A DNA stretch of 64,000 nucleotides from the NCBI RefSeq assembly GCF_001591405.1, contig NZ_BCUV01000002.1, forward strand, positions 124,001 to 188,000, read 5' to 3'. The position numbers were made by a program, and so were the translations under genes. This DNA comes from Janibacter terrae NBRC 107853 (lineage in GTDB: Bacteria > Actinomycetota > Actinomycetes > Actinomycetales > Dermatophilaceae). The notes beneath the pieces were generated by a model. That model was not told where the DNA came from, did not search any database, and worked only from the letters and a program-made list of their open reading frames with translations. Position 1 is the stretch's first letter. Each line of letters begins with the position of its first letter. This document shows positions 53,975 through 63,044 of this stretch, one piece after another.

Positions 53975-54432
53975 GTGAGGTCCTCGCCCCCTGCGCCGGC
54001 GCCGTGCGGCCCGTGACCGAGAGCGTCGACGACGTCTTCGCCGCCCAGCTCGTCGGCCCCGGGGTCGTCATCGACCCACCCGACGGCCGGACGAGCGTGC
54101 TCGCCCCGATCGGCGGGGCGGTGATGAAGGTGCACCCGCACGCCTTCGTCGTCGTCGGCGAGGGCACCGGCGTGCTCGTGCACCTCGGGATCAACACCGT
54201 GGGGCTCCAGGGCGAGGGCTTCGAGGTGCTCGTCGAGCAGGGCGCGACGGTCGCCGCCGGTGACCCGATGATCACCTGGGACCCGTCGTCGCTGCCGAAC
54301 GAGGTCGCGGGGCGGCCGATCTCGCGCGAGGTCCCGGTCATCGTCCTCGACGCCGCCCCCGACTCGCTCGACCTGTCAGGCGTGCCGGAACGTGTCGGCG
54401 CCGGCGACCTGCTCTACGCCGTGCCGGGCTAG
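53971..54432 (+). CDS. PTS EIIA component (Crr-like)
   Basis: A 153-residue glucose-family EIIA. The phosphoryl-accepting histidine is in GTGVLVHLGINTVGLQGEGF, and the second active-site histidine is in VMKVHPHAFVVVGEGTG. It receives phosphate from HPr and gives it to EIIB. GTG 53971 lies in the EIIB stop. In this genome EIIA, EIIB and EIIC are all separate. Confidence 0.94.
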   Translation: MSEVLAPCAGAVRPVTESVDDVFAAQLVGPGVVIDPPDGRTSVLAPIGGAVMKVHPHAFVVVGEGTGVLVHLGINTVGLQGEGFEVLVEQGATVAAGDPMITWDPSSLPNEVAGRPISREVPVIVLDAAPDSLDLSGVPERVGAGDLLYAVPG

Positions 54433-54478
54433 GCGGCGCGGGCAGGTCCTGCCGCTCGGAACTCCCAACACAAATACA

Positions 54479-54519
54479 GGTTGGTTTCTCTTTACTTCTG
54501 TTGGTTCGGGTCCTATCGT
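54479..54519 (+). promoter_or_regulatory. fru operon promoter with paired GTTGGTT sites
   Basis: TTTACT (54491-54496) and TATCGT (54514-54519) are separated by exactly 17 nt. Two GTTGGTT copies, about 20 nt apart, flank the -35. The region is AT-rich compared with its surroundings. The DeoR-type regulator downstream is the obvious ligand for the repeats. The leader is about 58 nt. Confidence 0.5.
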
Positions 54520-54583
54520 GGTGCTTCGTCACCACTGGTACGGGCGCCCGTGACGCCCATGGAGGACGAGGGAGTCCACCGCG

Positions 54584-55345
54584 ATGTACGCACCCGAGCG
54601 GCAGCAGCGCATCCTCGAGATGGCGCGCGCCCACGGGCGGGTCGAGGTCCTCGCCCTGTCCTCGGCCCTGGGGGTGACGACGGAGACCGTCCGGCGTGAC
54701 CTCACCGCCCTCGAGCGCCGGGGGTCCGTGCGCCGGGTCCACGGCGGGGCGCTCCCGGTCGAGCGGCTCGAGGTCGAGCCGCCCCTGGCGACCCGCGCGA
54801 GCCAGAACTCGCAGACCAAGCGCCGCATCGCCGCCCGGGCCCTGGACGAGCTGCCCACCGAGGGCGCGATCCTCCTCGACGGCGGCTCGACGACGCGGGC
54901 GCTCGCCGAGCTCCTCCCGGACCGCGAGGGGCTCACGGTCGTCACCAACTCCATCGACACCGCGGTGATCCTGCAGGGCCACACCCACACGGGCCTCTAC
55001 GTCCTCGGGGGTCGCGTCCGCGGCCGGACCGGCGCCTGCGTGGGGGCCTGGGTCACCTCCGCCCTCGCCGATGTCTGCGTCGACGTCGCCTTCCTCGGCA
55101 CCAACGGCTTCTCCCCGACGCGCGGCATGACGACCCCGGACCAGGCCGAGGCCGTGGCCAAGCGGGCCATGGTCTCCGCCGCGCGCCGGACCGTCGTCCT
55201 CGCGGACTCGACCAAGTCCGGGGACGACCACTTCCACCGCTTCGCCGACGGTGGGTCGATCGACCTGCTCATCACCGACGAGGACCTCGACACCGACACC
55301 GCCGCCGCGCTCGGCGCCGAGGGCATGGCCGTGGTGCTCGCATGA
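54584..55345 (+). CDS. fruR: DeoR family regulator of the fructose operon
   Basis: A 253-residue DeoR-type regulator. The HTH is YAPERQQRILEMARAHGRVE ... SALGVTTETVRRDLTALERR with VRRVHGGALPVERLE. The sugar-phosphate sensor domain has ILLDGGSTTRALAELL and FLGTNGFSPTRGMTTPDQAE, with KSGDDHFHRFAD at the end. It overlaps fruK by ATGA. In actinobacteria this protein responds to fructose-1-phosphate and controls fruR-fruK-fruA. Confidence 0.92.
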   Translation: MYAPERQQRILEMARAHGRVEVLALSSALGVTTETVRRDLTALERRGSVRRVHGGALPVERLEVEPPLATRASQNSQTKRRIAARALDELPTEGAILLDGGSTTRALAELLPDREGLTVVTNSIDTAVILQGHTHTGLYVLGGRVRGRTGACVGAWVTSALADVCVDVAFLGTNGFSPTRGMTTPDQAEAVAKRAMVSAARRTVVLADSTKSGDDHFHRFADGGSIDLLITDEDLDTDTAAALGAEGMAVVLA

Positions 55346-56301
55346 TCATCACGCTCACGCCCAACCCGAGCGTCGACCGCACCGTGGCCTTCGACGACCT
55401 GCACCGGGGTGCGGTCAACCGCGCGACCTCGAGCCGGATCGACCCCGGCGGCAAGGGGGTCAACGTCTCGCGGGCGCTCACCGCCCAGGGCGCGGCGACG
55501 CTCGCCGTCCTGCCCGAAGGGGGCCCCGAGGGGCACCTGATGGCCGACCTGCTCGACGACGCAGGAGTCGCCCGCCGGGGGGTCCCGATCCGCGGCTCCG
55601 TCCGGCTGAACATCACCGCCGTCGAGCCCGACGGCACGACGACCAAGCTCAACGAGCCCGGCCCGACCCTCGACGCCTCGGAGGTCGGCCGCCTCCTGCA
55701 GACCGTCGCCGACTGCGTCCGCTCCGTCCCCGACGAGCCGGTCTGGGTCGTGACGTGCGGCTCCCTGCCACCCGGTGCGCCCGTCGACCTGCACGCCCGG
55801 CTCGTGCGTTCTGCTCGGGCGGCGGGGGCCCGCGTCGCCGTCGACTCCTCGGGCGACCCCCTGCGTCCCGCGGTCGCCGAGCGCCCGGACCTCGTCAAGC
55901 CCAACCGCGTCGAGCTCGAAGAGCTCGTCGGTGCCGAGCTCCCCACGCTCGGCGACGTCATCGACGCGGCCCGCGACATCGTCGCGCAGGGCATCGGCAC
56001 GGTCGCCGTGAGCCTCGGTCGCGACGGCGCGGTCCTCGTCGACGCCTCGGGAGCCACCCACGCCCGGGCCACGATCGGCACCCCCCGGTCCACCGTCGGT
56101 GCCGGCGACTGCATGCTCGCCGGCCTCGTCCACGACCTGTCGAGCGGCACCACACCCGAGGCCGCCCTGCGCACGGGCGTGCTCTGGGGCGCCGCGGCCG
56201 TCACCCTGCCCGGCAGCCGCGTCCCCGGCCCCGACGACCTCGTCGGCATCGCCGTCGAGCTGACCTCCACCCCCGACCGCTCCCTCGCCGTCCGCGACTG
56301 A
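55342..56301 (+). CDS. fruK: 1-phosphofructokinase
   Basis: A 319-residue PfkB-family kinase converting fructose-1-phosphate to fructose-1,6-bisphosphate. Marks are ITLTPNPSVDRTVAFDDLHR, DPGGKGVNVSRALTAQGA and the catalytic GTPRSTVGAGDCMLAGLVHD (Asp in GAGD). It lies between fruR and fruA, which secures the assignment against other PfkB members. Confidence 0.95.
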   Translation: MIITLTPNPSVDRTVAFDDLHRGAVNRATSSRIDPGGKGVNVSRALTAQGAATLAVLPEGGPEGHLMADLLDDAGVARRGVPIRGSVRLNITAVEPDGTTTKLNEPGPTLDASEVGRLLQTVADCVRSVPDEPVWVVTCGSLPPGAPVDLHARLVRSARAAGARVAVDSSGDPLRPAVAERPDLVKPNRVELEELVGAELPTLGDVIDAARDIVAQGIGTVAVSLGRDGAVLVDASGATHARATIGTPRSTVGAGDCMLAGLVHDLSSGTTPEAALRTGVLWGAAAVTLPGSRVPGPDDLVGIAVELTSTPDRSLAVRD

Positions 56302-56323
56302 GCTGTCCGAAAGGAACCCCGAG

Positions 56324-58369
56324 ATGGCGCTCATCACCCAGTCCCAGGTCGTGCTCGACCTGGTCGCCCCGGATCGGCACGCGGCCACCCGGACGCTCGC
56401 CGAGACCCTCGTGACCGCCGGTCGCGCGACGGACCTCGAGGCCTTCCTCGAGGACGTGCGCGCCCGTGAGGAGGTCATGGCCACCGGTCTCCCCGGAGGC
56501 ATCGGGATCCCCCACGCCCGCAGCGCGGCGATCACCGAGCCGTCGCTCGTCTTCGGACGATCGCGCGAGGGGATCGACTGGGGCGCGGCGGACGGCCCCG
56601 CCACCCTCGTCTTCCTCATCGCCGCCCCCGGGGGCGGGGGAGAGGCGCACATGCAGGTCCTGCCCAAGCTCGCCAGGGCCCTCATGGACACGAGCTTCCG
56701 CGCGGACCTCGAGGCGGCGACGACGGAGGCCGAGGTCGTCGACATCGTCAACGCGCGGGTGGCCCTGGACGAGCCCGCCGCCGCCGCAGCGCCGGCAGCA
56801 GTGCCGGCCGAGGCTCCCGCGGCAGCGCCGTCGGACGCGCCCCTCCACCTCGTCGCGGTCACCTCCTGCCCGACCGGCATCGCCCACACCTACATGGCCG
56901 CCGAGGCCCTCGAGCTCGCCGCCACCGAGGCCGGGCACACGATCTCCGTCGAGACGCAGGGCTCTGCGGGCTCGAAGCCGTTGTCGCGCAAGGAGATCCA
57001 GAGCGCTGACGCGGTGATCTTCGCCCACGACCTCGAGGTCCGGGACAAGGACCGGTTCGCGGGCAAGCCCACGGTCGACGTGGGCGTGAAGAAGGCCGTC
57101 TCCGACGCACCCGAGCTCGTCCGGCGCGCCACGACGCTGGCCCGCGAGTGGGCTGCCGACCCCGAGCGGGCCGCGGCCCGGGCCGCGCGCACGGAGGACG
57201 ACGACTCGGCCGGGGCGCAGGACGAGGTGTCGACGGCCACCAGGGTGCGCCAGTGGCTCATGACGGGCGTGAGCTACATGATCCCCTTCGTCGCCGCGGG
57301 CGGGATCCTCATCGCGCTCTCCTTCATGCTCGCCCAGGTCGCCCTCGGCGAGCAGGGCGCCATCGAGATCACCAAGTACGCCCTCGACGCGGAGGGGAAG
57401 TACAACATCACCAACAGCTTCGACCCGGTGAGCCTCACCTCGTGGGCCGCGCTCCTCTTCGTCATGGGCGGCGCCGCCTTCGGGTTCCTCGTGCCGATCC
57501 TCTCGGGCTACATCGCCTACGCCATCGCCGATCGTCCCGGCCTCGTCCCCGGCATCGTCGGCGGCTGGATCGCGGCGACGATGGGGGCCGGCTTCCTCGG
57601 CGGCCTGGCCACGGGCTTCCTCGCGGGCTTCGTCGCCCGGTGGCTGGCCGGCTGGACCGTGCCCGCCGGCGTGCGCGGCATCATGCCCGTCGTCGTCATC
57701 CCGCTGCTGTCGACCTTCATCACCGCCGGCCTCTTCATCACCGTCCTCGGCCGGCCGATCACCTGGCTCATGGACAACCTCACGGCGGCGCTCGAGGGCA
57801 TGGGCGGAGGCAGCTCGCTCGTCCTGGGTCTGATCCTTGGCGCGATGATGGGCTTCGACCTCGGCGGCCCGGTCAACAAGGTGGCCTACGCCTTCGCCAC
57901 GACCGGCCTGGCCACGGCGGGCGCGGCGACCGACGCCATCCAGCTGAAGATCATGGCCGCGGTCATGGCGGCCGGCATGGTCGCCCCCCTCGCCATGGCG
58001 CTCGCCACCACCGTGCGGCCGCGGCTCTTCACCGAGCCCGAGCGGGAGAACGGCCGCGCGGCCTGGCTGCTCGGCGCGTCGTTCATCTCGGAGGGGGCCA
58101 TCCCCTTCGCCGCCGCCGACCCGGTCCGGGTCATCGCCGGCTCCGTCGTCGGATCGGCCCTCACCGGGGGCATCGCCCTGGCCGCCGGGGTCACCCTGCG
58201 CGCACCCCACGGCGGCATCTGGGTCCTGCCACTCATGGGCAACTTCCTCATGTTCGTCGTCGCGCTCGTGATCGGCGTGCTCGTGATGGCCCTGATCGTC
58301 GTCGTCCTCAAGTCCCTCGGGGCCCGCACGACGGCGGTCGACACGCAGCCACAGCGCGTCGCCGCCTGA
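56324..58369 (+). CDS. fruA: PTS fructose transporter EIIABC
   Basis: A 681-residue fusion. EIIA is at residues 1-150 (phosphohistidine in PGGIGIPHARSAAITEPSL). An Ala/Pro linker (AAAAPAAVPAEAPAAAPS) leads to EIIB (phosphocysteine in LVAVTSCPTGIAHTYMAAEA). EIIC begins after about residue 300 (TGVSYMIPFVAAGGILIALS ... DNLTAALEGMGGGSSLVLGL ... FISEGAIPFAAADPVRVIAG). It imports fructose as fructose-1-phosphate. It is 22 nt after fruK and upstream of HPr. Confidence 0.96.
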   Translation: MALITQSQVVLDLVAPDRHAATRTLAETLVTAGRATDLEAFLEDVRAREEVMATGLPGGIGIPHARSAAITEPSLVFGRSREGIDWGAADGPATLVFLIAAPGGGGEAHMQVLPKLARALMDTSFRADLEAATTEAEVVDIVNARVALDEPAAAAAPAAVPAEAPAAAPSDAPLHLVAVTSCPTGIAHTYMAAEALELAATEAGHTISVETQGSAGSKPLSRKEIQSADAVIFAHDLEVRDKDRFAGKPTVDVGVKKAVSDAPELVRRATTLAREWAADPERAAARAARTEDDDSAGAQDEVSTATRVRQWLMTGVSYMIPFVAAGGILIALSFMLAQVALGEQGAIEITKYALDAEGKYNITNSFDPVSLTSWAALLFVMGGAAFGFLVPILSGYIAYAIADRPGLVPGIVGGWIAATMGAGFLGGLATGFLAGFVARWLAGWTVPAGVRGIMPVVVIPLLSTFITAGLFITVLGRPITWLMDNLTAALEGMGGGSSLVLGLILGAMMGFDLGGPVNKVAYAFATTGLATAGAATDAIQLKIMAAVMAAGMVAPLAMALATTVRPRLFTEPERENGRAAWLLGASFISEGAIPFAAADPVRVIAGSVVGSALTGGIALAAGVTLRAPHGGIWVLPLMGNFLMFVVALVIGVLVMALIVVVLKSLGARTTAVDTQPQRVAA

Positions 58370-58383
58370 CAAGGTGGGAGCCT

Positions 58384-58399
58384 GCCCGCGCCAGCGGGC
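58384..58399 (+). other. Short hairpin between fruA and the HPr gene
   Basis: GCCCGC, loop GCCA, GCGGGC, in the 71-nt gap. It could adjust HPr and enzyme I levels relative to fruA by RNA processing or partial termination. Confidence 0.3.
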
Positions 58400-58440
58400 C
58401 GGCTGACCGCCGACCACCACCACACCACCAGGAGAACCCC

Positions 58441-58713
58441 ATGGCCCGTCGCACCACCACCATCGCCTCCTCCGTCGGTCTCCACGCCCGGCCCGCCGCG
58501 CTGTTCGTCAAGCAGGCCAGCGAGTCCGGTCTCGACGTGCAGATCGCCCGCCTCGGCGAGGCGCCCGTCGACGCGACGAGCATCCTCGGCGTCATGGCTC
58601 TCGGGGCCAAGCACGGCGAGCGGGTCGAGATCTCCGCCGACGGGGACGGCGCCGAGGAGGTCCTCGACGGTCTCGTCGAGCTCCTCGAGACCGACCTCGA
58701 CGCCAAGGAGTGA
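58441..58713 (+). CDS. ptsH: Phosphocarrier protein HPr
   Basis: A 90-residue HPr. The active histidine is in SSVGLHARPAALFVKQ (His15 in the family). A serine in the position of the regulatory Ser46 is in VDATSILGVMALGAK. AGGAG precedes the ATG at 58441. It overlaps the enzyme I gene (GTGA). It carries phosphate from enzyme I to both EIIA components encoded nearby. Confidence 0.96.
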   Translation: MARRTTTIASSVGLHARPAALFVKQASESGLDVQIARLGEAPVDATSILGVMALGAKHGERVEISADGDGAEEVLDGLVELLETDLDAKE

Positions 58714-60404
58714 GCCCGATGGCCGTCGAGGACAGCACGCGCCGCGGCATCGGCGTCTCCCCGGGCAGCGCGTACGGCCCGGTGGTGCTCGTCGCCCCGC
58801 CCGTCCGCGCGCCCGAGGGTGAGCCGGCCGCCACCGACCCGGAGCAGGCGAAGGGGGCGGTCGCCGCGGCCTTCGAGTCGGTCGCCCGGGACCTCGAGGA
58901 CCGCGCCGGCCGGGTCGAGGACACCGCTGCCGAGATCCTGTCGGCCACCGCGCTCATCGCCCGGGACAAGAGCCTGCTCAAGGCGGCGGGTGCGCACCTC
59001 GACGCCGGGGAGGGGCCGGCCACCGCGATCGAGTCGGCCGTGGACGAGTTCGTCGTGCAGTTCGAGGCCCTCGGCGGGTACTTCGCCGAGCGCGTCGCCG
59101 ACCTCAGGGACGTCGGCGCGCGGGCGGTCGCGGCGGTCCTCGGGGTGCCAGCTCCCGGCGTCCCGGACCTCGCCGAGCCGAGCATCGTCGTCGCCGAGGA
59201 CCTCGCGCCGGCGGAGACCGCCGTCCTCGACCGCGCCCTCGTCCTGGCCATCGTCACCAGCGGTGGTGGCCGCACGAGCCACACCGCCATCCTCGCCGCG
59301 CAGCGCGGCATCCCCGCCGTCGTGCAGTGCGACCGGGCGCTCGAGCTGGTCGCCGGCACGCCGGTCGCCGTCGACGGGGACCTCGGCACCGTGACGCTCG
59401 ACCCCAGCGAGGAGTTCGTCGCCGACCTCACCGCACGCCGGGAGCGTCGCGCCGCGGCCCTGGTCGGCGCCATCGGTCCCGGGCGCACGCGCGACGGGCA
59501 CCCCGTGCCGCTGCTGGCCAACATCGGTGACGTCGAGGACGCGGAGTCCGCTGCGGCCCAGGACGTCGAGGGGGTCGGGCTCTTCCGGACCGAGTTCGTC
59601 TTCCTCTCCGCCACGACCGCCCCGACCGTCGAGGAGCAGGCGGAGATCTACCGCCGGGTCCTGGCCCCCTTCGGGGACCGGCGCGTCGTCGTGCGCACCC
59701 TCGACGCCGGCGCCGACAAGCCGTTGTCCTTCGCCGACCTCGGTCCCGAGGAGAACCCGGCCCTCGGCCGTCGCGGCCTGCGGCTGTCCGCCGCCCGACC
59801 CGAGCTGCTCGACACCCAGCTCGCGGCGCTCGCCGTGGCCGCCGCGGACACCGGAGCCGACGTGCGGGTCATGGCCCCGATGGTCGCCACCGCCGAGGAG
59901 GCGGACTGGTTCGCCCGGCGGGTGCGCGAGCACGGGCTGCCCACGGTCGGCGTGATGATCGAGGTGCCGGCCGCCGCCCTTCGCTCGCGGCACGTCCTGG
60001 CCGACCTGGACTTCGCGAGCATCGGGACCAACGACCTGTCGCAGTACACCCTCGCGGCGGACCGGATGCAGGGTGAGCTGTCCGACCTGCTCGACCCCTG
60101 GCAGCCGGCCGTCCTCGACGTCATCGCCGCCGCGTGCGACGGGGGAGCGGCGACCGGGACCCCGATCGGTGTGTGCGGCGAGGCGGCGGGCGACCCGCTG
60201 CTCGCCCTGGTCCTCGTCGGCCTCGGCGCCTCGAGCCTGTCGATGGCCCCCTCCAGGGTGCCGATGGTCCGGCTCGCCCTCTCGCTGCACTCCCGCCCGG
60301 ACTGCCAGCGGATCGCCGTCGCCGTGCGGGACGCCCGGACGGCAGCGGACGCCCTGCGCGCCGCGCTCGACCTCGCCGACCCGGGCCTGCGCGACCTCCT
60401 GTGA
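58710..60404 (+). CDS. ptsI: Phosphoenolpyruvate-protein phosphotransferase (enzyme I)
   Basis: A 564-residue first enzyme of the PTS. The phosphohistidine is in VTSGGGRTSHTAILAAQRGI. PEP-binding parts are GVGLFRTEFVFLSATTAPTV, FADLGPEENPALGRRGLRL, the GVMIEVPAAALRSRHVLADL segment, FASIGTNDLSQYTLAADRMQ and the catalytic cysteine in GTPIGVCGEAAGDPLL. GTG 58710 lies in the HPr stop; ATG 58719 is an alternative. A repeat of the GCATTSCCCTAGGGSAATGC family begins 2 nt after the stop. Confidence 0.96.
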   Translation: MSPMAVEDSTRRGIGVSPGSAYGPVVLVAPPVRAPEGEPAATDPEQAKGAVAAAFESVARDLEDRAGRVEDTAAEILSATALIARDKSLLKAAGAHLDAGEGPATAIESAVDEFVVQFEALGGYFAERVADLRDVGARAVAAVLGVPAPGVPDLAEPSIVVAEDLAPAETAVLDRALVLAIVTSGGGRTSHTAILAAQRGIPAVVQCDRALELVAGTPVAVDGDLGTVTLDPSEEFVADLTARRERRAAALVGAIGPGRTRDGHPVPLLANIGDVEDAESAAAQDVEGVGLFRTEFVFLSATTAPTVEEQAEIYRRVLAPFGDRRVVVRTLDAGADKPLSFADLGPEENPALGRRGLRLSAARPELLDTQLAALAVAAADTGADVRVMAPMVATAEEADWFARRVREHGLPTVGVMIEVPAAALRSRHVLADLDFASIGTNDLSQYTLAADRMQGELSDLLDPWQPAVLDVIAAACDGGAATGTPIGVCGEAAGDPLLALVLVGLGASSLSMAPSRVPMVRLALSLHSRPDCQRIAVAVRDARTAADALRAALDLADPGLRDLL

Positions 60405-60406
60405 CG

Positions 60407-60468
60407 GCATTCCCCTAGGGCAATGCAGCCCCTCGACGTCGAGACTCTGCATTGCCCTAGGGGAATGC
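60407..60468. repeat. Inverted repeat of the GCATTSCCCTAGGGSAATGC family, copy 3
   Basis: Two complementary 22-nt arms (60407-60428 and 60447-60468) with an 18-nt loop that itself contains CTCGACGTCGAG. The arrangement is the same as copy 1 at 6698-6763, including position just after a stop codon. Confidence 0.85.
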
Positions 60469-60532
60469 AGGGTCCTGCCGGTCCGTCGCGGTCGGGGGGG
60501 CGCCGGGTCGAGGGGCGCGCCGATCGGCCGCT

Positions 60533-60538
60533 ACAGTG
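60533..60538 (+). promoter_or_regulatory. Candidate -10 for glmU-prs
   Basis: TACAGT, giving a leader of about 47 nt that contains GGAG before the GTG at 60592. Confidence 0.45.
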
Positions 60539-60591
60539 GCGAGGCGGCCCGGTCGGCCGGCCGCACCCCCGACACCTCGGAGATCAACCGC

Positions 60592-62073
60592 GTGAACGAC
60601 GTCCGTCCCGACGCAGTCATCATCCTCGCCGCGGGCGAGGGCACCCGGATGAAATCGACCCTCCCCAAGGTCCTCCACCCCCTGGGTGGGGCCCCGCTCC
60701 TCGGTCACGCCATGCGTGCCGCCGCGGGTGCCGGCGCCGCGGAGACGGTGGTCGTCGTCCGCCATCAGCGGGATCGGGTCGCCGCCTTCATCGAGGAGTA
60801 CGCGCAGCGCAGCGGGCTGGCCTGCCGCACCGCCGACCAGGACGAGGTCAAGGGCACCGGCCGAGCCGTCGAGTGCGGCCTCGAGGTCCTCCCGGCCGAC
60901 CTCACCGGCACCGTCGTCGTGACGATGGGCGATGTCCCGCTGCTGTCCGCCGAGACGATCAGCGAGCTGACCCGGGTGCACCACGAGGAGCGCGCCGCGG
61001 TCACCGTCATCACCTCGGTGCTCGAGGACGCCAAGTCCTACGGCCGCATCGTCCGCGACGCCGACGGCCACGTCGAGCGGATCGTGGAGTTCAAGGACGC
61101 CACCGAGGCCGAGCGCGGCATCCGCGAGATCAACTCGGGCATCTACGCCTTCGACGCCGCCGTGCTGCGCCGCGAGCTGGCCAACGTCAGGAGCGACAAC
61201 GCCCAGGGCGAGAAGTACCTGACCGACGTCCTCCAGCTGGCGCGTGCCGCCGGGGGGACGGTCGCCGCCCACGTCCTCACCGACCTGTGGCAGACCGAGG
61301 GCGTCAACGACCGCGTCCAGCTCGCCCAGCTCGGCAAGGAGCTCAACCGCCGCACCTGCGAGCGCCACATGCGTGCCGGCGTGACGATCATCGACCCCGA
61401 CACGACCTGGATCGACGTCGACGTGACCATCGGCCAGGACACCCGCCTGCTCCCCGGCACCCAGTTGCTGGGGGCCACGAGCATCGGCGCGGAGGCGACG
61501 ATCGGGCCGGACGTCACGCTCACCGACTGCGAGGTGGGCGACGGGGCGGAGGTCAAGCGCGCCGAGGGCCTGCTCGCGGTCATCGGCGACGGTGCCAAGG
61601 TCGGCCCCTTCTCGTACCTGCGTCCGGGGACCGAGCTCGGGGCGAAGGGGAAGATCGGCGGCTTCGTCGAGACCAAGAACACGAAGATCGGCGAGGGGGC
61701 AAAGGTCCCTCACCTCACGTACGCGGGGGACGCCGACATCAGGGAGGGCGCCAACATCGGCGCCGGCACGATCTTCGCCAACTACGACGGTGTCCACAAG
61801 CACCGGACCGTCGTCGGGCGCCACTCCTTCATCGGCTCCGACGCCGTGCTCGTCGCGCCCGTCGAGATCGCCGACGGTGCCTACGTCGCCGCCGGCTCCG
61901 CGGTGACGGAGGCCGTCGGCCCCGGCCAGCTCGCCGTCGCCCGCGGCCACCAGCGCAACGTCGACGGCTGGGTCGCCAGGCAGCGGCCCGGCACCCAGAC
62001 CGAGGCCGCCGCGCTCGCCGCAGCCCAGCCCCCTTCGTCCGCCACCCCCGACAGCAGCGAGGACACCAAGTGA
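60592..62073 (+). CDS. glmU: Bifunctional GlmU (UDP-GlcNAc pyrophosphorylase / GlcN-1-P acetyltransferase)
   Basis: A 493-residue enzyme making UDP-GlcNAc for peptidoglycan. The uridylyltransferase domain has VIILAAGEGTRMKSTLPKVL, DEVKGTGRAVECGL and TMGDVPLL. The left-handed beta-helix acetyltransferase domain has the hexapeptide repeats IGAEATIGPDVTLTDCEVGD, PGTELGAKGKIGGFVETKNT and NIGAGTIFANYDG. GTG 60592 is supported by GGAG 9 nt upstream. prs overlaps its stop (GTGA), the usual glmU-prs pair. Confidence 0.97.
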   Translation: MNDVRPDAVIILAAGEGTRMKSTLPKVLHPLGGAPLLGHAMRAAAGAGAAETVVVVRHQRDRVAAFIEEYAQRSGLACRTADQDEVKGTGRAVECGLEVLPADLTGTVVVTMGDVPLLSAETISELTRVHHEERAAVTVITSVLEDAKSYGRIVRDADGHVERIVEFKDATEAERGIREINSGIYAFDAAVLRRELANVRSDNAQGEKYLTDVLQLARAAGGTVAAHVLTDLWQTEGVNDRVQLAQLGKELNRRTCERHMRAGVTIIDPDTTWIDVDVTIGQDTRLLPGTQLLGATSIGAEATIGPDVTLTDCEVGDGAEVKRAEGLLAVIGDGAKVGPFSYLRPGTELGAKGKIGGFVETKNTKIGEGAKVPHLTYAGDADIREGANIGAGTIFANYDGVHKHRTVVGRHSFIGSDAVLVAPVEIADGAYVAAGSAVTEAVGPGQLAVARGHQRNVDGWVARQRPGTQTEAAALAAAQPPSSATPDSSEDTK

Positions 62074-63041
62074 CCGGTATCAACAAGACCACCGAGAAGA
62101 ACCTCATGGTCTTCACGGGGCGGACCCACCCGGCGCTCGCCGAGGCGGTCGCGGAGAAGCTCGGGACCGAGCTCGTGCCCTCGAGCGCCTACGAGTTCGC
62201 CAACGGCGAGATCTACGTGCGCTACGAGGAGTCGGTGCGCGGCTGCGACGCCTTCGTCCTGCAGAGCCACGCGACGCCGATCAACGAGGCGATCATGGAG
62301 CAGCTGCTCATGGTCGACGCCCTCAAGCGCGCGAGCGCCAAGCGGATCACCGTGGTCCAGCCCTTCTACGGCTACGCCCGCCAGGACAAGAAGCACCGCG
62401 GCCGCGAGCCGATCTCGGCCCGCCTCATGGCCGACCTCTTCAAGACCGCCGGGGCCGACCGGCTCATCGCGGTCGACCTGCACACCGACCAGATCCAGGG
62501 CTTCTTCGACGGGCCGGTCGACCACCTCATGGCCCGGCCGATCCTCGCGGACTACGTCAAGGACAAGTACGGCGACCGTGAGCTCGCCGTCGTCTCCCCG
62601 GATGCCGGCCGGATCAAGGTCGCCGAGCAGTGGTCCCGCCAGCTCGGCGGCGTCCCGCTGGCCTTCATCCACAAGACACGCGACATCGACCGGCCGAACG
62701 AGTCCGTCGCCAACCGCGTCGTCGGTGAGGTCGAGGGCCGCTGGTGCGTGCTCGTCGACGACATGATCGACACCGCCGGCACGATCACCAAGGCTGCGGA
62801 CGCGCTCATGGCCGACGGTGCCGCCGGCGTCATCATCGCCGCGACGCACGCGATCTTCTCCGGCCCGGCCGTCGAGCGCATGCAGGCCTGCGCCGCCGAG
62901 GAGATCGTCGTCACCGACACCCTCCCGCTCTCCGACGAGCAGAAGTTCGACGGCCTCACGGTCCTGTCGATCGCCCCCCTCGTCTCCCGCGCCATCCGTG
63001 AGGTCTTCGAGGACGGGTCGGTCACCAGCCTCTTCACCTGA
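62070..63041 (+). CDS. prs: Ribose-phosphate pyrophosphokinase
   Basis: A 323-residue PRPP synthase. Marks are the N-terminal MVFTGRTHPALAEAVAEKLG, VVQPFYGYARQDKKHRGREP (flexible loop), VDLHTDQIQGFFDGPVDHL, VVSPDAGRIKVAEQWSRQLG and the PRPP-binding CVLVDDMIDTAGTITKAADA. GTG start inside the glmU stop. It ends 3 nt from the convergent CGNR gene. Confidence 0.97.
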   Translation: MTGINKTTEKNLMVFTGRTHPALAEAVAEKLGTELVPSSAYEFANGEIYVRYEESVRGCDAFVLQSHATPINEAIMEQLLMVDALKRASAKRITVVQPFYGYARQDKKHRGREPISARLMADLFKTAGADRLIAVDLHTDQIQGFFDGPVDHLMARPILADYVKDKYGDRELAVVSPDAGRIKVAEQWSRQLGGVPLAFIHKTRDIDRPNESVANRVVGEVEGRWCVLVDDMIDTAGTITKAADALMADGAAGVIIAATHAIFSGPAVERMQACAAEEIVVTDTLPLSDEQKFDGLTVLSIAPLVSRAIREVFEDGSVTSLFT

Positions 63042-63044
63042 GGC

